Shown piece by piece: positions 45,435-54,857 of a DNA stretch of 64,000 bases. The position numbers and the translations under genes were made by a program. How positions within the stretch are numbered: position 1 is the first letter of the stretch; every line of letters starts with the position of its first letter. This stretch comes from J089 sp964535735. GTDB taxonomy: Bacteria; Fidelibacterota; Marinisomatia; Marinisomatales; J089. Below the pieces are notes generated by a model. It was not told the DNA's origin, did not search any database, and worked only from the letters and a program-made list of their open reading frames with translations. Location: positions 9,037 to 73,036 of the forward strand of contig CAZHTM010000010.1 of assembly GCA_964535735.1 (NCBI GenBank), written 5' to 3'.

Positions 45435-46721
45435 ATGTCGGACACAACCATTACCAATATTCACGCCCGGGAAATTTTGGATTCACGGGGTAATCCCACC
45501 GTTGAAGTTGACCTGGACCTGGCCAATGGGATTCAGACACGAGCTGCAGTCCCTTCCGGTGCTTCCACCGGAGAGCAGGAAGCCGTGGAGCTGCGAGACG
45601 GAGATGCTCGCCGTTATCTGGGCAAAGGTGTTTTAAAAGCCGTTCAAAATGTGAACACGACCCTTCGGGAGGTTGTCGTGGGTATGGAGGCTACCGACCA
45701 GGAGGCTTTGGACCGGGCCATGATTGAACGGGACGGAACCCCCAACAAAGCGAATTTAGGGGCAAATGCCATTCTGGGTGTTTCTATGGCGGCGGCGCGG
45801 GCCGCGGCTGCCAGCGAAGGGAAACCCTTGTACCAGTACTTATGTGTGAATTCTTCTTGCACGCTCCCGGTCCCCATGATGAACATTCTCAACGGCGGTT
45901 CCCATGCCGATAATAATGTGGATATCCAGGAATTTATGATTTTCCCCTTAGGGGCTCCGTCATTTCGAGAGGCGTTGCGCATGGGCGCTGAAACGTTCCA
46001 TCATTTGAAGCAAGTCTTGAAGCAACGCGGTCTCAATACCGCTGTGGGTGATGAAGGCGGTTTTGCGCCCGATCTCCGCTCTAACCAAGAGGCCATTGAA
46101 GTCATTTTAGAGGCCATTCAAAAGGCGGGCTATACTCCAGGAAAAGACATTTATCTGGCGGTGGATTCGGCAGCCAGTTCATTTTATCGCGACGGAAAAT
46201 ATCATCTTGATTCAGAGAACCGTACTTTGGATTCAGAAGAGATGGTGAAGTATTATCAATCCCTGGTGGAACAGTTCCCCATTGTATCCCTGGAAGATGG
46301 GCTGGATGAAAATGACTGGAGGGGTTGGAAAGTTCTGAATGAAACTTTGGGCAAACGGATTCAAATCGTGGGTGATGATTTGACGGTCACCAATATTCGC
46401 CTATTTCAACAGGCCATTGATGAAGGGGTCATGAACGCCATCCTCATCAAACTGAACCAAATCGGGACGGTCACCGAAACCATCCAGGCAGTGGAATTGG
46501 CACGGAAAAACGATTTTGGGGCGGTGATTTCCCACCGCTCAGGGGAAACAGAAGATATCTTCATTGCCGATTTTGTGGTGGCCATGGGAATGGGTCAAAT
46601 CAAAACCGGATCGGCCTCCCGGACGGATCGAATTTGTAAATACAATCAATTGCTCCGAATTGAAGAGCAATTGGGTAAAGACGCCCACTTCCCCAGCCTG
46701 GAGGTCCTTGGCCGTTCCTGA
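45435..46721 (+). CDS. eno: Enolase
   Basis: A 428-residue phosphopyruvate hydratase: 2-phosphoglycerate to phosphoenolpyruvate, in glycolysis and gluconeogenesis. Family motifs are complete: N-terminal ILDSRGNPTVEVDL, SGASTGEQEAVELRDGD, GGSHADNNVDIQEFMI, DEGGFAP, catalytic region VGDDLTVTN, LIKLNQIGTVTETI, SHRSGETED and KTGSASRTDRICKYNQLLRIE. AGGAGAA lies six bases before the ATG. It is joined to ftsB by a one-base overlap (TGATG), a common bacterial linkage. Confidence 0.97.
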   Translation: MSDTTITNIHAREILDSRGNPTVEVDLDLANGIQTRAAVPSGASTGEQEAVELRDGDARRYLGKGVLKAVQNVNTTLREVVVGMEATDQEALDRAMIERDGTPNKANLGANAILGVSMAAARAAAASEGKPLYQYLCVNSSCTLPVPMMNILNGGSHADNNVDIQEFMIFPLGAPSFREALRMGAETFHHLKQVLKQRGLNTAVGDEGGFAPDLRSNQEAIEVILEAIQKAGYTPGKDIYLAVDSAASSFYRDGKYHLDSENRTLDSEEMVKYYQSLVEQFPIVSLEDGLDENDWRGWKVLNETLGKRIQIVGDDLTVTNIRLFQQAIDEGVMNAILIKLNQIGTVTETIQAVELARKNDFGAVISHRSGETEDIFIADFVVAMGMGQIKTGSASRTDRICKYNQLLRIEEQLGKDAHFPSLEVLGRS

Positions 46722-47065
46722 TGGCACGGAAGCGACGAGCCACTCCCCGGCGGCGTATTCGCCGGAAACGGAATCACTCTACTCCTATTTTTGGGGTTGT
46801 GCTTTTGGTGGCAGTGCTAATTCTAATTGCTCTGGTCATTGGGGATCATGGTGTGTATCGTCTGATCAAATTGCGCCAGGAACGATCCGCCATTCAAAAC
46901 CGGATCACCGAACTTCGGGCTCGTCAGGCGGAACTCAAATTGGAAGAAAACCAGTTGGAATCGGATATTGAGTATATAGAGAAATTGGCCCGGGAGAAAT
47001 ACCGCATGGCCCGTAAAGGGGAACGGGTCTTTAAAGTGGTGGAAAAGCCTAACCCTGGTCGCTAA
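46721..47065 (+). CDS. FtsB/DivIC-type septum formation initiator
   Basis: A 114-residue protein: a very basic cytoplasmic start (ARKRRATPRRRIRRKR), one membrane helix (FGVVLLVAVLILIALVIG), then a coiled coil (KLRQERSAIQNRITELRARQAELKLEE region) and a C-terminal LAREKYRMARKGERVFKVVE. This is the classic FtsB/DivIC design, a bitopic protein of the FtsQLB division complex. It overlaps eno by one base, as usual. Confidence 0.88.
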   Translation: MARKRRATPRRRIRRKRNHSTPIFGVVLLVAVLILIALVIGDHGVYRLIKLRQERSAIQNRITELRARQAELKLEENQLESDIEYIEKLAREKYRMARKGERVFKVVEKPNPGR

Positions 47066-47761
47066 TTACTGTTGTTTAACCAACGATGCCGTGATAATGA
47101 TCTCTACCCGACGATTTTGAGCGCGGTTGGCCGGTGTAGAGTTTTTTGCCAGAGGATGATATTCACCAAATCCTGCAACGGCAAACTGGGATTCCGGCAA
47201 ACCGGAAATCTTTTGTAATGCTTTCAGAATCGACTGAGCTCGGGCGGCGCTCAATTCCCAATTATCCCGGTAATCTGATCCGGGTAGTAAGGGAATGTTA
47301 TCCGTGTGTCCTTCAATACGGACTTCGGTACTCCAAATATATCCCACCGATTTTAATTCCTGGAGAAGGTCCTGATTACGGGGATCATTCTCTAATTTAA
47401 AAATAGACATATTTTTAATCGACGCACCCAGTATATTTAATACGGATTGCAATTCCGCTTTGGGCTCGGCACTTCCTTGATCAAACATGGTCTCGGCCTG
47501 GAGGATAAGATGTACGCCTTTGGTATCCCGAAGAAGTTTGATTCCGGTGAAACCTTCTTCTTGAATTACCTTTTCCAGTTCCTGACTCGATTCTGTCAGT
47601 TTCTGATTTACCCAGGCATGGATCTTGGATGCATTTCCGGCTCGAACAATAATCAACATGATAAAAAAGGTGATCAACAGGGTAATCATATCCCCATAAC
47701 TCAGGAGCCAGTTCCGGCGCGCCCGTTTAGAAATTCTCTCCGCGGCAACCGTATTATACAT
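47066..47761 (-). CDS. MotB-family OmpA-like stator protein (Asp present)
   Basis: A 231-residue protein with a membrane helix (residues 18-42) reading WLLSYGDMITLLITFFIML; Asp24 is the proton or sodium-binding residue of MotB. Residues 115-230 are an OmpA-type peptidoglycan-binding domain (IEGHTDNIPL, AGFGEYHPLAKN, NRAQNRRVEII). It is the last of three minus-strand genes (motA, first MotB-like, this one) and overlaps the preceding gene by eight bases. It should form the ion-driven stator with MotA. No other flagellar or gliding gene is nearby. Confidence 0.85.
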   Translation of the reverse strand: MYNTVAAERISKRARRNWLLSYGDMITLLITFFIMLIIVRAGNASKIHAWVNQKLTESSQELEKVIQEEGFTGIKLLRDTKGVHLILQAETMFDQGSAEPKAELQSVLNILGASIKNMSIFKLENDPRNQDLLQELKSVGYIWSTEVRIEGHTDNIPLLPGSDYRDNWELSAARAQSILKALQKISGLPESQFAVAGFGEYHPLAKNSTPANRAQNRRVEIIITASLVKQQ

Positions 47762-48458
47762 TTTCTCTCATTGTTAAATCCACCATCTGGATATTGATGT
47801 ATATTTCTACTCGTCGGTTTTCGTCCAGGTTTTGAATGTTTCGTAATGGATGAAACGGGCCGTAACCGGCCAGGGAATAATAGTTAGGCGGCAATTTTGT
47901 ATGGGTTTGAAAATACCGCAACACTTCATAGGACCGGGCCAGACTCAGATCCCAATTATTGGCAAACCGTGAGGATTTCAACGGAAGCCGATCCGTATGT
48001 CCTTCAATGGTTACTTCTACATTGATGGTTTTTCCAGTTTGGTGCAGTCGCTCTATGATGGGCGCATTGGCGGTGAGCAATCCTTCCAATTTCAGGGAAT
48101 TAATAATATCCGCGATCTGGGCGAGGAAGGGCTCAAATAACGGCTGAATTTGATCTGACTCGGATTTGAACATAGGGAACCGGCCGATTTTAGAGGGAAT
48201 CAACAGCTTAATGCCCTTGGTTCCCGTATTTTCCACGTAGAGCCAGTCCAGGTTCCGCTGATCACGAATCCGTATAATCTGGCTGTAGAGTTGGTTTTTC
48301 ATCCGTTCCGGAAACTTAAATGTGGCTGAGGCCTCATTTTCCGCGCGATTAATAAATAAAATAAAAAAAGCCAACACCGCCGTCAACAGAGAGGCGTAGG
48401 TTACCATCCAGTTGGAGTGTTCCCTAATACCATTCCCGTTTTTACGGAGTTGTGCCAT
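47754..48458 (-). CDS. MotB-like OmpA-domain protein lacking the ion-binding Asp
   Basis: A 234-residue MotB paralogue. The N-terminal helix reads NWMVTYASLLTAVLAFFILF; the position of MotB's essential aspartate is Ser23 (codon TCT). The C-terminal OmpA domain (residues 120-225: IEGHTDRLPLKSS, AGYGPFHPLRN, DENRRVEIYIN) is intact. It probably pairs with the following Asp-containing MotB in a mixed stator, acts as a structural partner, or is an inactive copy. It sits one base after motA and overlaps the next motB by eight. Confidence 0.82.
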   Translation of the reverse strand: MAQLRKNGNGIREHSNWMVTYASLLTAVLAFFILFINRAENEASATFKFPERMKNQLYSQIIRIRDQRNLDWLYVENTGTKGIKLLIPSKIGRFPMFKSESDQIQPLFEPFLAQIADIINSLKLEGLLTANAPIIERLHQTGKTINVEVTIEGHTDRLPLKSSRFANNWDLSLARSYEVLRYFQTHTKLPPNYYSLAGYGPFHPLRNIQNLDENRRVEIYINIQMVDLTMRENV

Positions 48459-48459
48459 A

Positions 48460-49272
48460 TCAGTCTTCTTTGCGCTGATCCTTTTCCAGATAGGTCATTA
48501 ATTTTTCTTTAATTAAATAGTGGTTTTCTTTGGCATGAATACTGAGAATTCCAGCTTTAATAATTTCATTGACATGCACTTCCTCATCGGTAAGCGTTTT
48601 AAGTTTTCCCGCAATGGGAATAAATATAAGATTAGCCAGCAACACCCCGTAGAAGGTGGTTACCAAAGCAATTCCCATTCCATGGAGGAGCTGACCCATG
48701 GAATCCTGCATCTGGGACGCGTAACTGGCGACGGTGGATTGCCGAGCTTGTTGCGTCATCATCAGGATCAAACCCATGACCGTGCCCAATAGTCCAAAGG
48801 CCGGCGCGTAAGTCCCCATATTATAAAACATTTCCTGTCCCCGCTGATGGCGTTTAACCATGCTGTCCAATTCGCTGTCCAGGAATAATTCCAATTTTTT
48901 TGGATCCCGCACCAACATGGAATGACCCAGGCCGATCCGCATGTAATGATTATTGATTTGGGGCAAAGAACTTTCCAACGATACGATTCCGTCTTTTTTA
49001 GCTCGTCGTCCAAACTCAACCAGTTGATCAATGACTTCAGCCGGGTTTACCACCACCTGTTTTCCAAACGCCTTCCAGGCCACGCTAAACATTTGCAAAA
49101 CCTGTTTCAAGGGATAATTCACGACCGTAGCCGCAAGTGTCCCCCCCAGGACAATCGCAATCGACTGTCCGCTGAAAAAGGCCTGGGGGATGGACTGGGT
49201 CTCGTAATCGAACATTCCAAACAGAATCAAACCCAAACCAATGATCAATCCAATCGCAGTGCCAAAATCCAT
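48460..49272 (-). CDS. motA: MotA-family stator protein
   Basis: A 270-residue protein with four helices: residues 1-20 (GTAIGLIIGLGLILFGMF), 33-50 (SIAIVLGGTLAATVVNY), 150-180 (MGTYAPAFGLLGTVMGLILM) and 195-225 (GMGIALVTTFYGVLLANLIF). The cytoplasmic loop has the LVEFGRRAKKDGIVSLE segment, including the charged residues that touch the rotor. TM3 and TM4 have the expected prolines (YAPAFG and FIPIAG). It should be an ion-channel stator with the MotB-like proteins that follow it directly. Confidence 0.9.
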   Translation of the reverse strand: MDFGTAIGLIIGLGLILFGMFDYETQSIPQAFFSGQSIAIVLGGTLAATVVNYPLKQVLQMFSVAWKAFGKQVVVNPAEVIDQLVEFGRRAKKDGIVSLESSLPQINNHYMRIGLGHSMLVRDPKKLELFLDSELDSMVKRHQRGQEMFYNMGTYAPAFGLLGTVMGLILMMTQQARQSTVASYASQMQDSMGQLLHGMGIALVTTFYGVLLANLIFIPIAGKLKTLTDEEVHVNEIIKAGILSIHAKENHYLIKEKLMTYLEKDQRKED

Positions 49273-49496
49273 AATATCTCCTTATAAAACCAACTCTTTG
49301 TTTTGAAAGTTATTCTCAATTGGTACGAAGTGCAAGCCAAGAGTCAGGGGATAAAATACATCTTTGACGCTTAAAAAATACACTTTAGAGAAACCGGATT
49401 TCTTCCAAACGAACCGAAGTTGGTGACTTGATATTCACCCAGGATATGAGTACTTTTTTACGATTATTTTTTAAGGAAAATGTATCTGAGATTGTT

Positions 49497-50804
49497 ATGA
49501 AATATGAGTATGTAATCACGTTTCTATTTATGCTGACCACTATGGTCTTGCCCCAAAACCCCAATGATGTTATCATTAATGAATACAATGATGATGGCGG
49601 CGCCACCGGAACGAAAAATGGAATCGACATGTCCCAGGAATGGGTGGAAATCCTGGTTGTAAACGGCCCGGTGGATCTGAGGAATTGGTACATTACGGAT
49701 GAGGAGTGGTCGGTGTTATCTACGTCAAGTTACGAGGGAAAATTACAGATTGCCGACTCAGCTTCCTTTGCTTCCGTGGCTACCGGGACCTATGTGGTAA
49801 TCATCAAGGGAAGTGGTACCGATGACACGGACGCCAGTGATGGAAATCTGGTACTCTACTCCGATAATGCAAATATTTCCAGTAAGGGTAGCTTTTCATT
49901 AGCCCTAGCGGGTGATGGTCTTACCCTGGTAAAAGACGATGACCAAATACCGGGTGAAAAAGACGCGGGAGAGGTGCCCGTGGATTATGTTAGTTGGGGA
50001 GGGGAGTTGGATGTTCCCACAGGGTTGACATGGTCTAGCGCTATTTCCGGAACAGAGGATGAAGATTCCTATTTCTCCAACGGAGCCAATTTCAATAACG
50101 ATGTGGCCGCCAATTGGGTGACCAATGCGGAAAGTGGCGGATCTTTGACGAACCGCACTCCCGGAGCCGCCAATCCTGGACAAAACGATGCATCCCTTCC
50201 GGTGGACCTGGCTTCTTTTCGAGGCTGGTCGGAACGGGGTACCATCCAGTTGCAATGGACCACGGAATGCGAATTCAACAATTTGGGGTTTATAGTGGAG
50301 CGACGTGAAGACATTCAAGCCAATGAACCCTGGCAGGAAATTGCGGATTATCGTACGTGTTCCGACCTCCAAGGACAGGGGTCCACATCCCGTTGGCATA
50401 ATTATCGCTATCAGGATCGGGATGTAAGCCCGGGAAATGTTTATACATATCGGTTAAGTGATGTTGACATCAACGGTCGAATTCGAAACATTGCCACCAC
50501 CCAGGTTAAAGCCCGAACACCCCATATTACACTCAAAACGCCACGGCCCAATCCGTTTAATCCGATTACCAACATTCCTTTGGAAGTGGGCACGCCAAGT
50601 CATATCCGCGTTGCGGTAGTAGATTTAATGGGAAATGAAGTAACTGTCCTTGTGGACGCCCAGTATTTATCTGGTGATTATTCGCTTATCTGGGATGGAA
50701 CTGATCGTCATCATCAGCCGGTTTCCAGCGGGGTGTATTTTTTAGCGGTACAAGAGAATGGGGTTCTTCAAACGAATCACCCTAAATTGGTTCTATTGCG
50801 ATAA
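49497..50804 (+). CDS. Secreted lamin-tail-like protein with C-terminal sorting domain
   Basis: A 435-residue exported protein from the ATG at 49497 (signal peptide YEYVITFLFMLTTMVLPQ); the frame is open earlier but not signal-like. Residues 22-185 look like a lamin-tail domain (DVIINEYNDDGG, EWVEILVVNGPVDLRNWYI). Residues 235-345 form a choice-of-anchor/fibronectin-like segment (LPVDLASFRGW, NLGFIVERRED), and the last 85 residues (PRPNPFNPITNIPLEVG, GVYFLAVQENG) are a type A sorting domain for type IX secretion. It probably sits on the cell surface. Function beyond that is unknown. Confidence 0.8.
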   Translation: MKYEYVITFLFMLTTMVLPQNPNDVIINEYNDDGGATGTKNGIDMSQEWVEILVVNGPVDLRNWYITDEEWSVLSTSSYEGKLQIADSASFASVATGTYVVIIKGSGTDDTDASDGNLVLYSDNANISSKGSFSLALAGDGLTLVKDDDQIPGEKDAGEVPVDYVSWGGELDVPTGLTWSSAISGTEDEDSYFSNGANFNNDVAANWVTNAESGGSLTNRTPGAANPGQNDASLPVDLASFRGWSERGTIQLQWTTECEFNNLGFIVERREDIQANEPWQEIADYRTCSDLQGQGSTSRWHNYRYQDRDVSPGNVYTYRLSDVDINGRIRNIATTQVKARTPHITLKTPRPNPFNPITNIPLEVGTPSHIRVAVVDLMGNEVTVLVDAQYLSGDYSLIWDGTDRHHQPVSSGVYFLAVQENGVLQTNHPKLVLLR

Positions 50805-50805
50805 T

Positions 50806-51630
50806 TCAGTTCTTTTTCTTACGATGATATAATTTTCGACTGGCTCGTTCCAGAATGTCCAATTCTTTCTGGCTCAAGCCATCAATTCCCACTTCATTGA
50901 TCCGGTCAAGAATGCGATCAATTTCCTGTTGGGTTTCCCAAACTTGGAGTCGTTTCCGTTCCTCCATGCGGGACTTTATATCTACAATCCTTTTTCGAAT
51001 ATGAAAGGACAATCGCGTCCACCGCAGGTCCTTTTTCAGGTAGAAGAACCCAATCACCATGCCCGACAAATGAGTCAGGTTGCTAATATGGGATAATGTA
51101 TTGAAGGAGGAGAAAAAGGCGGCCAGTCCTAAAAATATTACCACATACTTTACCTTCACCGGGATAACAAAATAAATATAGATGGTCCGGTTCGGAAATA
51201 ATAGTCCATAGGCCAGGAGAAGGCCGTACACCGCACCGCTGGCACCGATCAATACAGTATGGGGATGGTTTAGGTTAAAGAGCAGCCAGACCAGACCAGA
51301 GCCAATGCCCGTGATGAAATAATACCGTAAAAATTCTTTCTTTCCCCAAAGCAATTCCAGTTCTGATCCAAACATCCACAGCACCAGCATGTTAATCAGT
51401 ACGTGCCAAATATTGCCGTGCATAAACATGTAAGTGAAGGGCTGCCAGATCAGCGGCCAGACGGTATCGGCGGAGAGCCCAAACAGAGGCACCAGGTCCA
51501 ACCTGCTAGAGACCAGTACTTTCAAAACAAACAGAATAAGGTTGGATCCAATGAGTATCCGAATGGCATCGGTAAACATTCGGGGGTGCCAGGAATGCTG
51601 GCCATATTCTGATTGGAACTGGTATCTCAT
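50806..51630 (-). CDS. Rhomboid-family intramembrane serine protease
   Basis: A 274-residue protein from the ATG at 51630, which gives an ATGA overlap with the unknown gene upstream; the frame continues 79 codons further but is not family-like. Six helices with HGNIWHVLINMLVLWMFG (HxxxN), catalytic Ser in GASGAVYGLL and His in HLSGMVIGFF. The C-terminal tail (residues 215-270) is a charged cytoplasmic coil. It cleaves membrane proteins within the bilayer; substrates are unknown. All catalytic residues are present. Confidence 0.9.
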   Translation of the reverse strand: MRYQFQSEYGQHSWHPRMFTDAIRILIGSNLILFVLKVLVSSRLDLVPLFGLSADTVWPLIWQPFTYMFMHGNIWHVLINMLVLWMFGSELELLWGKKEFLRYYFITGIGSGLVWLLFNLNHPHTVLIGASGAVYGLLLAYGLLFPNRTIYIYFVIPVKVKYVVIFLGLAAFFSSFNTLSHISNLTHLSGMVIGFFYLKKDLRWTRLSFHIRKRIVDIKSRMEERKRLQVWETQQEIDRILDRINEVGIDGLSQKELDILERASRKLYHRKKKN

Positions 51631-52487
51631 GATGTGGTGTATTTTAACTGCCGATTTCGTAAAAGGTTCACCGGATTGGTAAAGGGCCCCGGAACGCTGG
51701 GTCTCGCTTCCGGAACCTGGAGTTGGTTTCGACGATAAAGACGAATCGATAAATCCTTTTGCCGCATTAACACGGTGGCCGCCGATACAAATAAATCCCG
51801 GGGGAAAATACCGGAGATTTCCCGATACCCCAATTCCTGAAGACCATCCCGAATAATCGTGGAACAACTGCGGCTCCAGATACTGAAATCGGCATAATGC
51901 GTCGGTTGTTTCGGCCTGGGAGGTGTATTTAGAATCACCTCTAGTTCACCGTTGTAAATGGCTTTTAACCTCTCCGTGTCCATTCCTTTCACTTCCAGTA
52001 CGTGAATTGTCCGCATAAAATTTCGTCCGAATTTATCGTAATAGGGAGGGCCATCTTCCGGAACCTCAAACATTCCGGTGCGGGGCGAAGGTGCAAATTC
52101 GCCTAGCGCGGGACGGTAAAAAAATTCTTCCTCCGTCATGATTTCATTTTCGTTCAATTTATGCGAAAAATTATAGATACCACCATCGATATTGATGGCA
52201 TTGTGCCCCAACAGCGACGCCATATATTTGGTGAGCCGTTCGTTGTAGTACAGTTCAACGAAGGGTGGTTCCGGTCGCGGTTCATCGGGCCAGAGAATGA
52301 CCATGGGCTTACCGGTAGTGTAGTCTACTTCCTTTAGCAATCGACCGTACACCTTTTTCCCCTCCCAGTGGGTCATATATCCCGACCAAATGGGGTCCTC
52401 CTCAAAATGCCGGGTGCCATCGGCTCCCAAGACAAAGGTGCGATCCCCATCCCGGGTCAACACACCGGTAACAACGTCTTTATTCAA
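51627..52487 (-). CDS. Unknown protein with H/C pair, permuted papain-like candidate
   Basis: A 286-residue protein without signal peptide. The order LLGHNAINID (His95) and SRSCSTIIRDGLQELGY (Cys208) resembles circularly permuted NlpC/P60-like enzymes (LRAT, DUF4105 and YiiX type), where a His precedes a Cys in a helix. Residues 1-65 look like a small beta domain (GVLTRDGDRTFVL) and 230-286 are a Pro-rich tail. The similarity is inferred from local pattern only. The gene overlaps recO and the rhomboid gene by four bases each. Confidence 0.6.
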   Translation of the reverse strand: MNKDVVTGVLTRDGDRTFVLGADGTRHFEEDPIWSGYMTHWEGKKVYGRLLKEVDYTTGKPMVILWPDEPRPEPPFVELYYNERLTKYMASLLGHNAINIDGGIYNFSHKLNENEIMTEEEFFYRPALGEFAPSPRTGMFEVPEDGPPYYDKFGRNFMRTIHVLEVKGMDTERLKAIYNGELEVILNTPPRPKQPTHYADFSIWSRSCSTIIRDGLQELGYREISGIFPRDLFVSAATVLMRQKDLSIRLYRRNQLQVPEARPSVPGPFTNPVNLLRNRQLKYTTS

Positions 52488-53170
52488 CTCAGTAACTCCT
52501 TGAACACTTTAAACGATTTTAATTCCGTGAATCCTTCCACATGTACCCGATAACAAGCGGTTAAATAATCCTGAATCGCCTTTCGATCCGCCGGGGTGGG
52601 ATAGATCTCATCAGGAACCTCCTGAAGGGCTCCGGTCATGAGTTCCAGAATGGCCCGGCTGTTGGGACCGGCATCGGGATCAGGAAGCACAGTTCCGTGA
52701 ATTTCCCGCTGAGCCAGGTCGGGCCTAAATCCCAGGTAGGTCAATAACCGCAACTGAAACTGCCAAAATACGAAATTTAAACGTTGATCCTGGTCATGAA
52801 TAGTGCGCAGGGTTTCCACCATGGTATCAAACAAGGCCTCATGGGTGTCTCGATCGGTAATGGATCGATCCACCAATTCCACAATCGCTAAAACGTATCC
52901 GATTTTTTTTAAATCTTGAGTAAAACGGCTCCAGGTTTCCAGAAAAGCCGCTTTTGTCAAGAGCTGCAGTTCCCTGGATTCCTTAACAGAAAAAATGAGT
53001 TCCAGATAATTCCCGGGTTGAAAACTGGCCATTAATTGAGATTTTTTTCGCCGGGCGCCGCGGGCTAGAAGGCTGATTTTACCCAACTTTCGGGTGAAGC
53101 AGCGGGCGACCAGACTGGTCTCCCCATAGGGGAATGATTTTAATACAATAGCTGGTGTTTGGGTAACCAA
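52484..53170 (-). CDS. recO: DNA repair protein RecO
   Basis: A 228-residue protein that helps load RecA on single-stranded DNA in the RecFOR pathway. The N-terminal OB domain reads TPAIVLKSFPYGETSLVARCFTRKLG, then ISLLARGARRKKSQLMASFQP; the C-terminal helical domain follows (LNFVFWQFQLRLLTYLGFRPDL). No zinc-binding cysteine cluster is present. The start is TTG at 53170, chosen because it gives the family N-terminus; no ribosome-binding site is obvious. Confidence 0.9.
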   Translation of the reverse strand: MVTQTPAIVLKSFPYGETSLVARCFTRKLGKISLLARGARRKKSQLMASFQPGNYLELIFSVKESRELQLLTKAAFLETWSRFTQDLKKIGYVLAIVELVDRSITDRDTHEALFDTMVETLRTIHDQDQRLNFVFWQFQLRLLTYLGFRPDLAQREIHGTVLPDPDAGPNSRAILELMTGALQEVPDEIYPTPADRKAIQDYLTACYRVHVEGFTELKSFKVFKELLS

Positions 53171-53235
53171 GGGACTGTCATTTAGATTTCGGAATTTCGA
53201 AATCTACACCACTTCCCCTGATTGTCAAAGTAAAG

Positions 53236-54705
53236 CTAATACGCCTTAGCAAAGATCACTTCGTGACGCGCCGGCTTCCCGGAGTAAACACAAGTCAGTC
53301 CTTCCGGATGCTCATCAAAGGGGATGCAACGAATAGTAGCCTTGGTGGCCTCTTTGATGGCGGCTTCCGTCTCCGCCGTCCCATCCCATCCACAGCGGAT
53401 AAAGCCGCCGGGTCCGGAGATGATTTCTTTAAATTCGTCGAAGGTGGTCACGATATGGGTGTTTTCTTGTCTGAACTTCAGCGCCTGTTGAAATAGACCG
53501 GACTGAATATCCTCTAGCAAGGCGGGAATTTTGGTCGTCAGTGACGCTTTATCAAGGAACAATTTTTCGCCCGTATCCCGGCGCACCACAACCGCTTGGT
53601 TTTGATCCACATCCCGGGGGCCCACTTCCAGCCGCAGGGGAACGCCTTTCATTTCCCATTCATTAAATTTGAAGCCGGGAGATGCATCACTCCAGTCTTC
53701 CTGAACCCGGACACCCTGATCTTTCAGTGCGGCGGTCACCGGAACCAGGTAGTCGGCGATCCGTGCCTTGTCTTCGTCCTTCCGATAGATGGGAACCACC
53801 ACGGTTTGGATCGGAGCGATCCGAGGCGGAATACGCAAACCTTTATCATCGCCATGCGCCATGATAACAGCCCCCACCAGGCGCGTGCTGACTCCCCAAC
53901 TGGTGGCATACACCAATTGTTCTTCATTGTTTTCGTTTTGGAAGGTCACCTGAAAGGCGCGGGCGAAATTCTGCCCCAGATTATGGGACGTTCCAGCCTG
54001 AAGAGCCTTTTTATCGCCCATCATGGCTTCAATGGCATAGGTATGATCGGCGCCGGCGAATTTCTCTGACTCTGATTTGGTTCCGGTGAGTACCGGTATG
54101 GCCAGAAAATCTTCCGCCAGGTGACGATAAATGTCCAGAATCCGTTTGGCCTCCTGCTCCGCCTCTTCTGCGGTGGCATGGGCCGTGTGTCCTTCCTGCC
54201 AAAGGAATTCTGTGGTCCGTAAGAACAACCGAGTTCGCATTTCCCAACGCACCACATTAGCCCATTGGTTGATCAACAAAGGCAAATCGCGATAGGATTG
54301 AATCCATTTTTTATACATGGACCAGATCACCGTTTCGCTAGTGGGCCGAACAATGACCTCTTCTTCCAATTTGGACTCTGGATCCACAATCAATTTTCCA
54401 TCAGCGGTGGCTTTCAGGCGCGTGTGGGTTACCACCGCGCATTCTTTGGCAAACCCTTCAACGTGTTCCGCCTCCCGTGCTAAGAACGATTTGGGAATAA
54501 ACAACGGGAAATAGGCATTCACATGACCGGTTTCCTGAAGCATGGCATCCAGGGAGTGTTTGATATGTTCCCAGAGGGCAAACCCGTAGGGCTTGATGAC
54601 CATGGTGCCTTTGACTGGACCGTAATCGGCCAGCCCCGCCTTGGTGATCACATCAGTGTACCAGGCGGCATAATCCTGACTTTGGGGAGTAACGCCTCTT
54701 GACAT
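53236..54705 (-). CDS. proS: Prolyl-tRNA synthetase (archaeal/eukaryotic type)
   Basis: A 489-residue class II synthetase that charges tRNA-Pro. Motifs: GTMVIKPYGFALWEHI, VRPTSETVIWSMYKKWI, WEMRTRLFLRTTEFLWQEGHTAHAT and the anticodon-binding domain (VVVPIYRKDED). The C-terminal zinc-like domain ends in a tyrosine (VIFAKAY), as in the ProRS type 3 class, also seen in FCB and other bacteria; the bacterial editing insertion is missing. The region upstream contains an assembly gap, so its promoter cannot be judged. Confidence 0.95.
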   Translation of the reverse strand: MSRGVTPQSQDYAAWYTDVITKAGLADYGPVKGTMVIKPYGFALWEHIKHSLDAMLQETGHVNAYFPLFIPKSFLAREAEHVEGFAKECAVVTHTRLKATADGKLIVDPESKLEEEVIVRPTSETVIWSMYKKWIQSYRDLPLLINQWANVVRWEMRTRLFLRTTEFLWQEGHTAHATAEEAEQEAKRILDIYRHLAEDFLAIPVLTGTKSESEKFAGADHTYAIEAMMGDKKALQAGTSHNLGQNFARAFQVTFQNENNEEQLVYATSWGVSTRLVGAVIMAHGDDKGLRIPPRIAPIQTVVVPIYRKDEDKARIADYLVPVTAALKDQGVRVQEDWSDASPGFKFNEWEMKGVPLRLEVGPRDVDQNQAVVVRRDTGEKLFLDKASLTTKIPALLEDIQSGLFQQALKFRQENTHIVTTFDEFKEIISGPGGFIRCGWDGTAETEAAIKEATKATIRCIPFDEHPEGLTCVYSGKPARHEVIFAKAY

Positions 54706-54802
54706 AGTGTCCTATCTTTCGTTCAACAGATAAATCCGGAATTCAGCCCCGGATCGAATGGGGCAAAATTAGACGAGGTTTCCGAGGGATTCCAATACAA
54801 AA

Positions 54803-54857
54803 CCCAAGGGAATGGACAAAAGCTGTTCCAGACCGACCAATATTATATCTATTGATC
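54803..54857. repeat. 55-bp direct repeat, left copy at gap
   Basis: Identical to the copy at 54958-55012 on the other side of the N gap. Two flush copies at gap edges indicate that contig ends overlap and were not merged. Confidence 0.9.
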
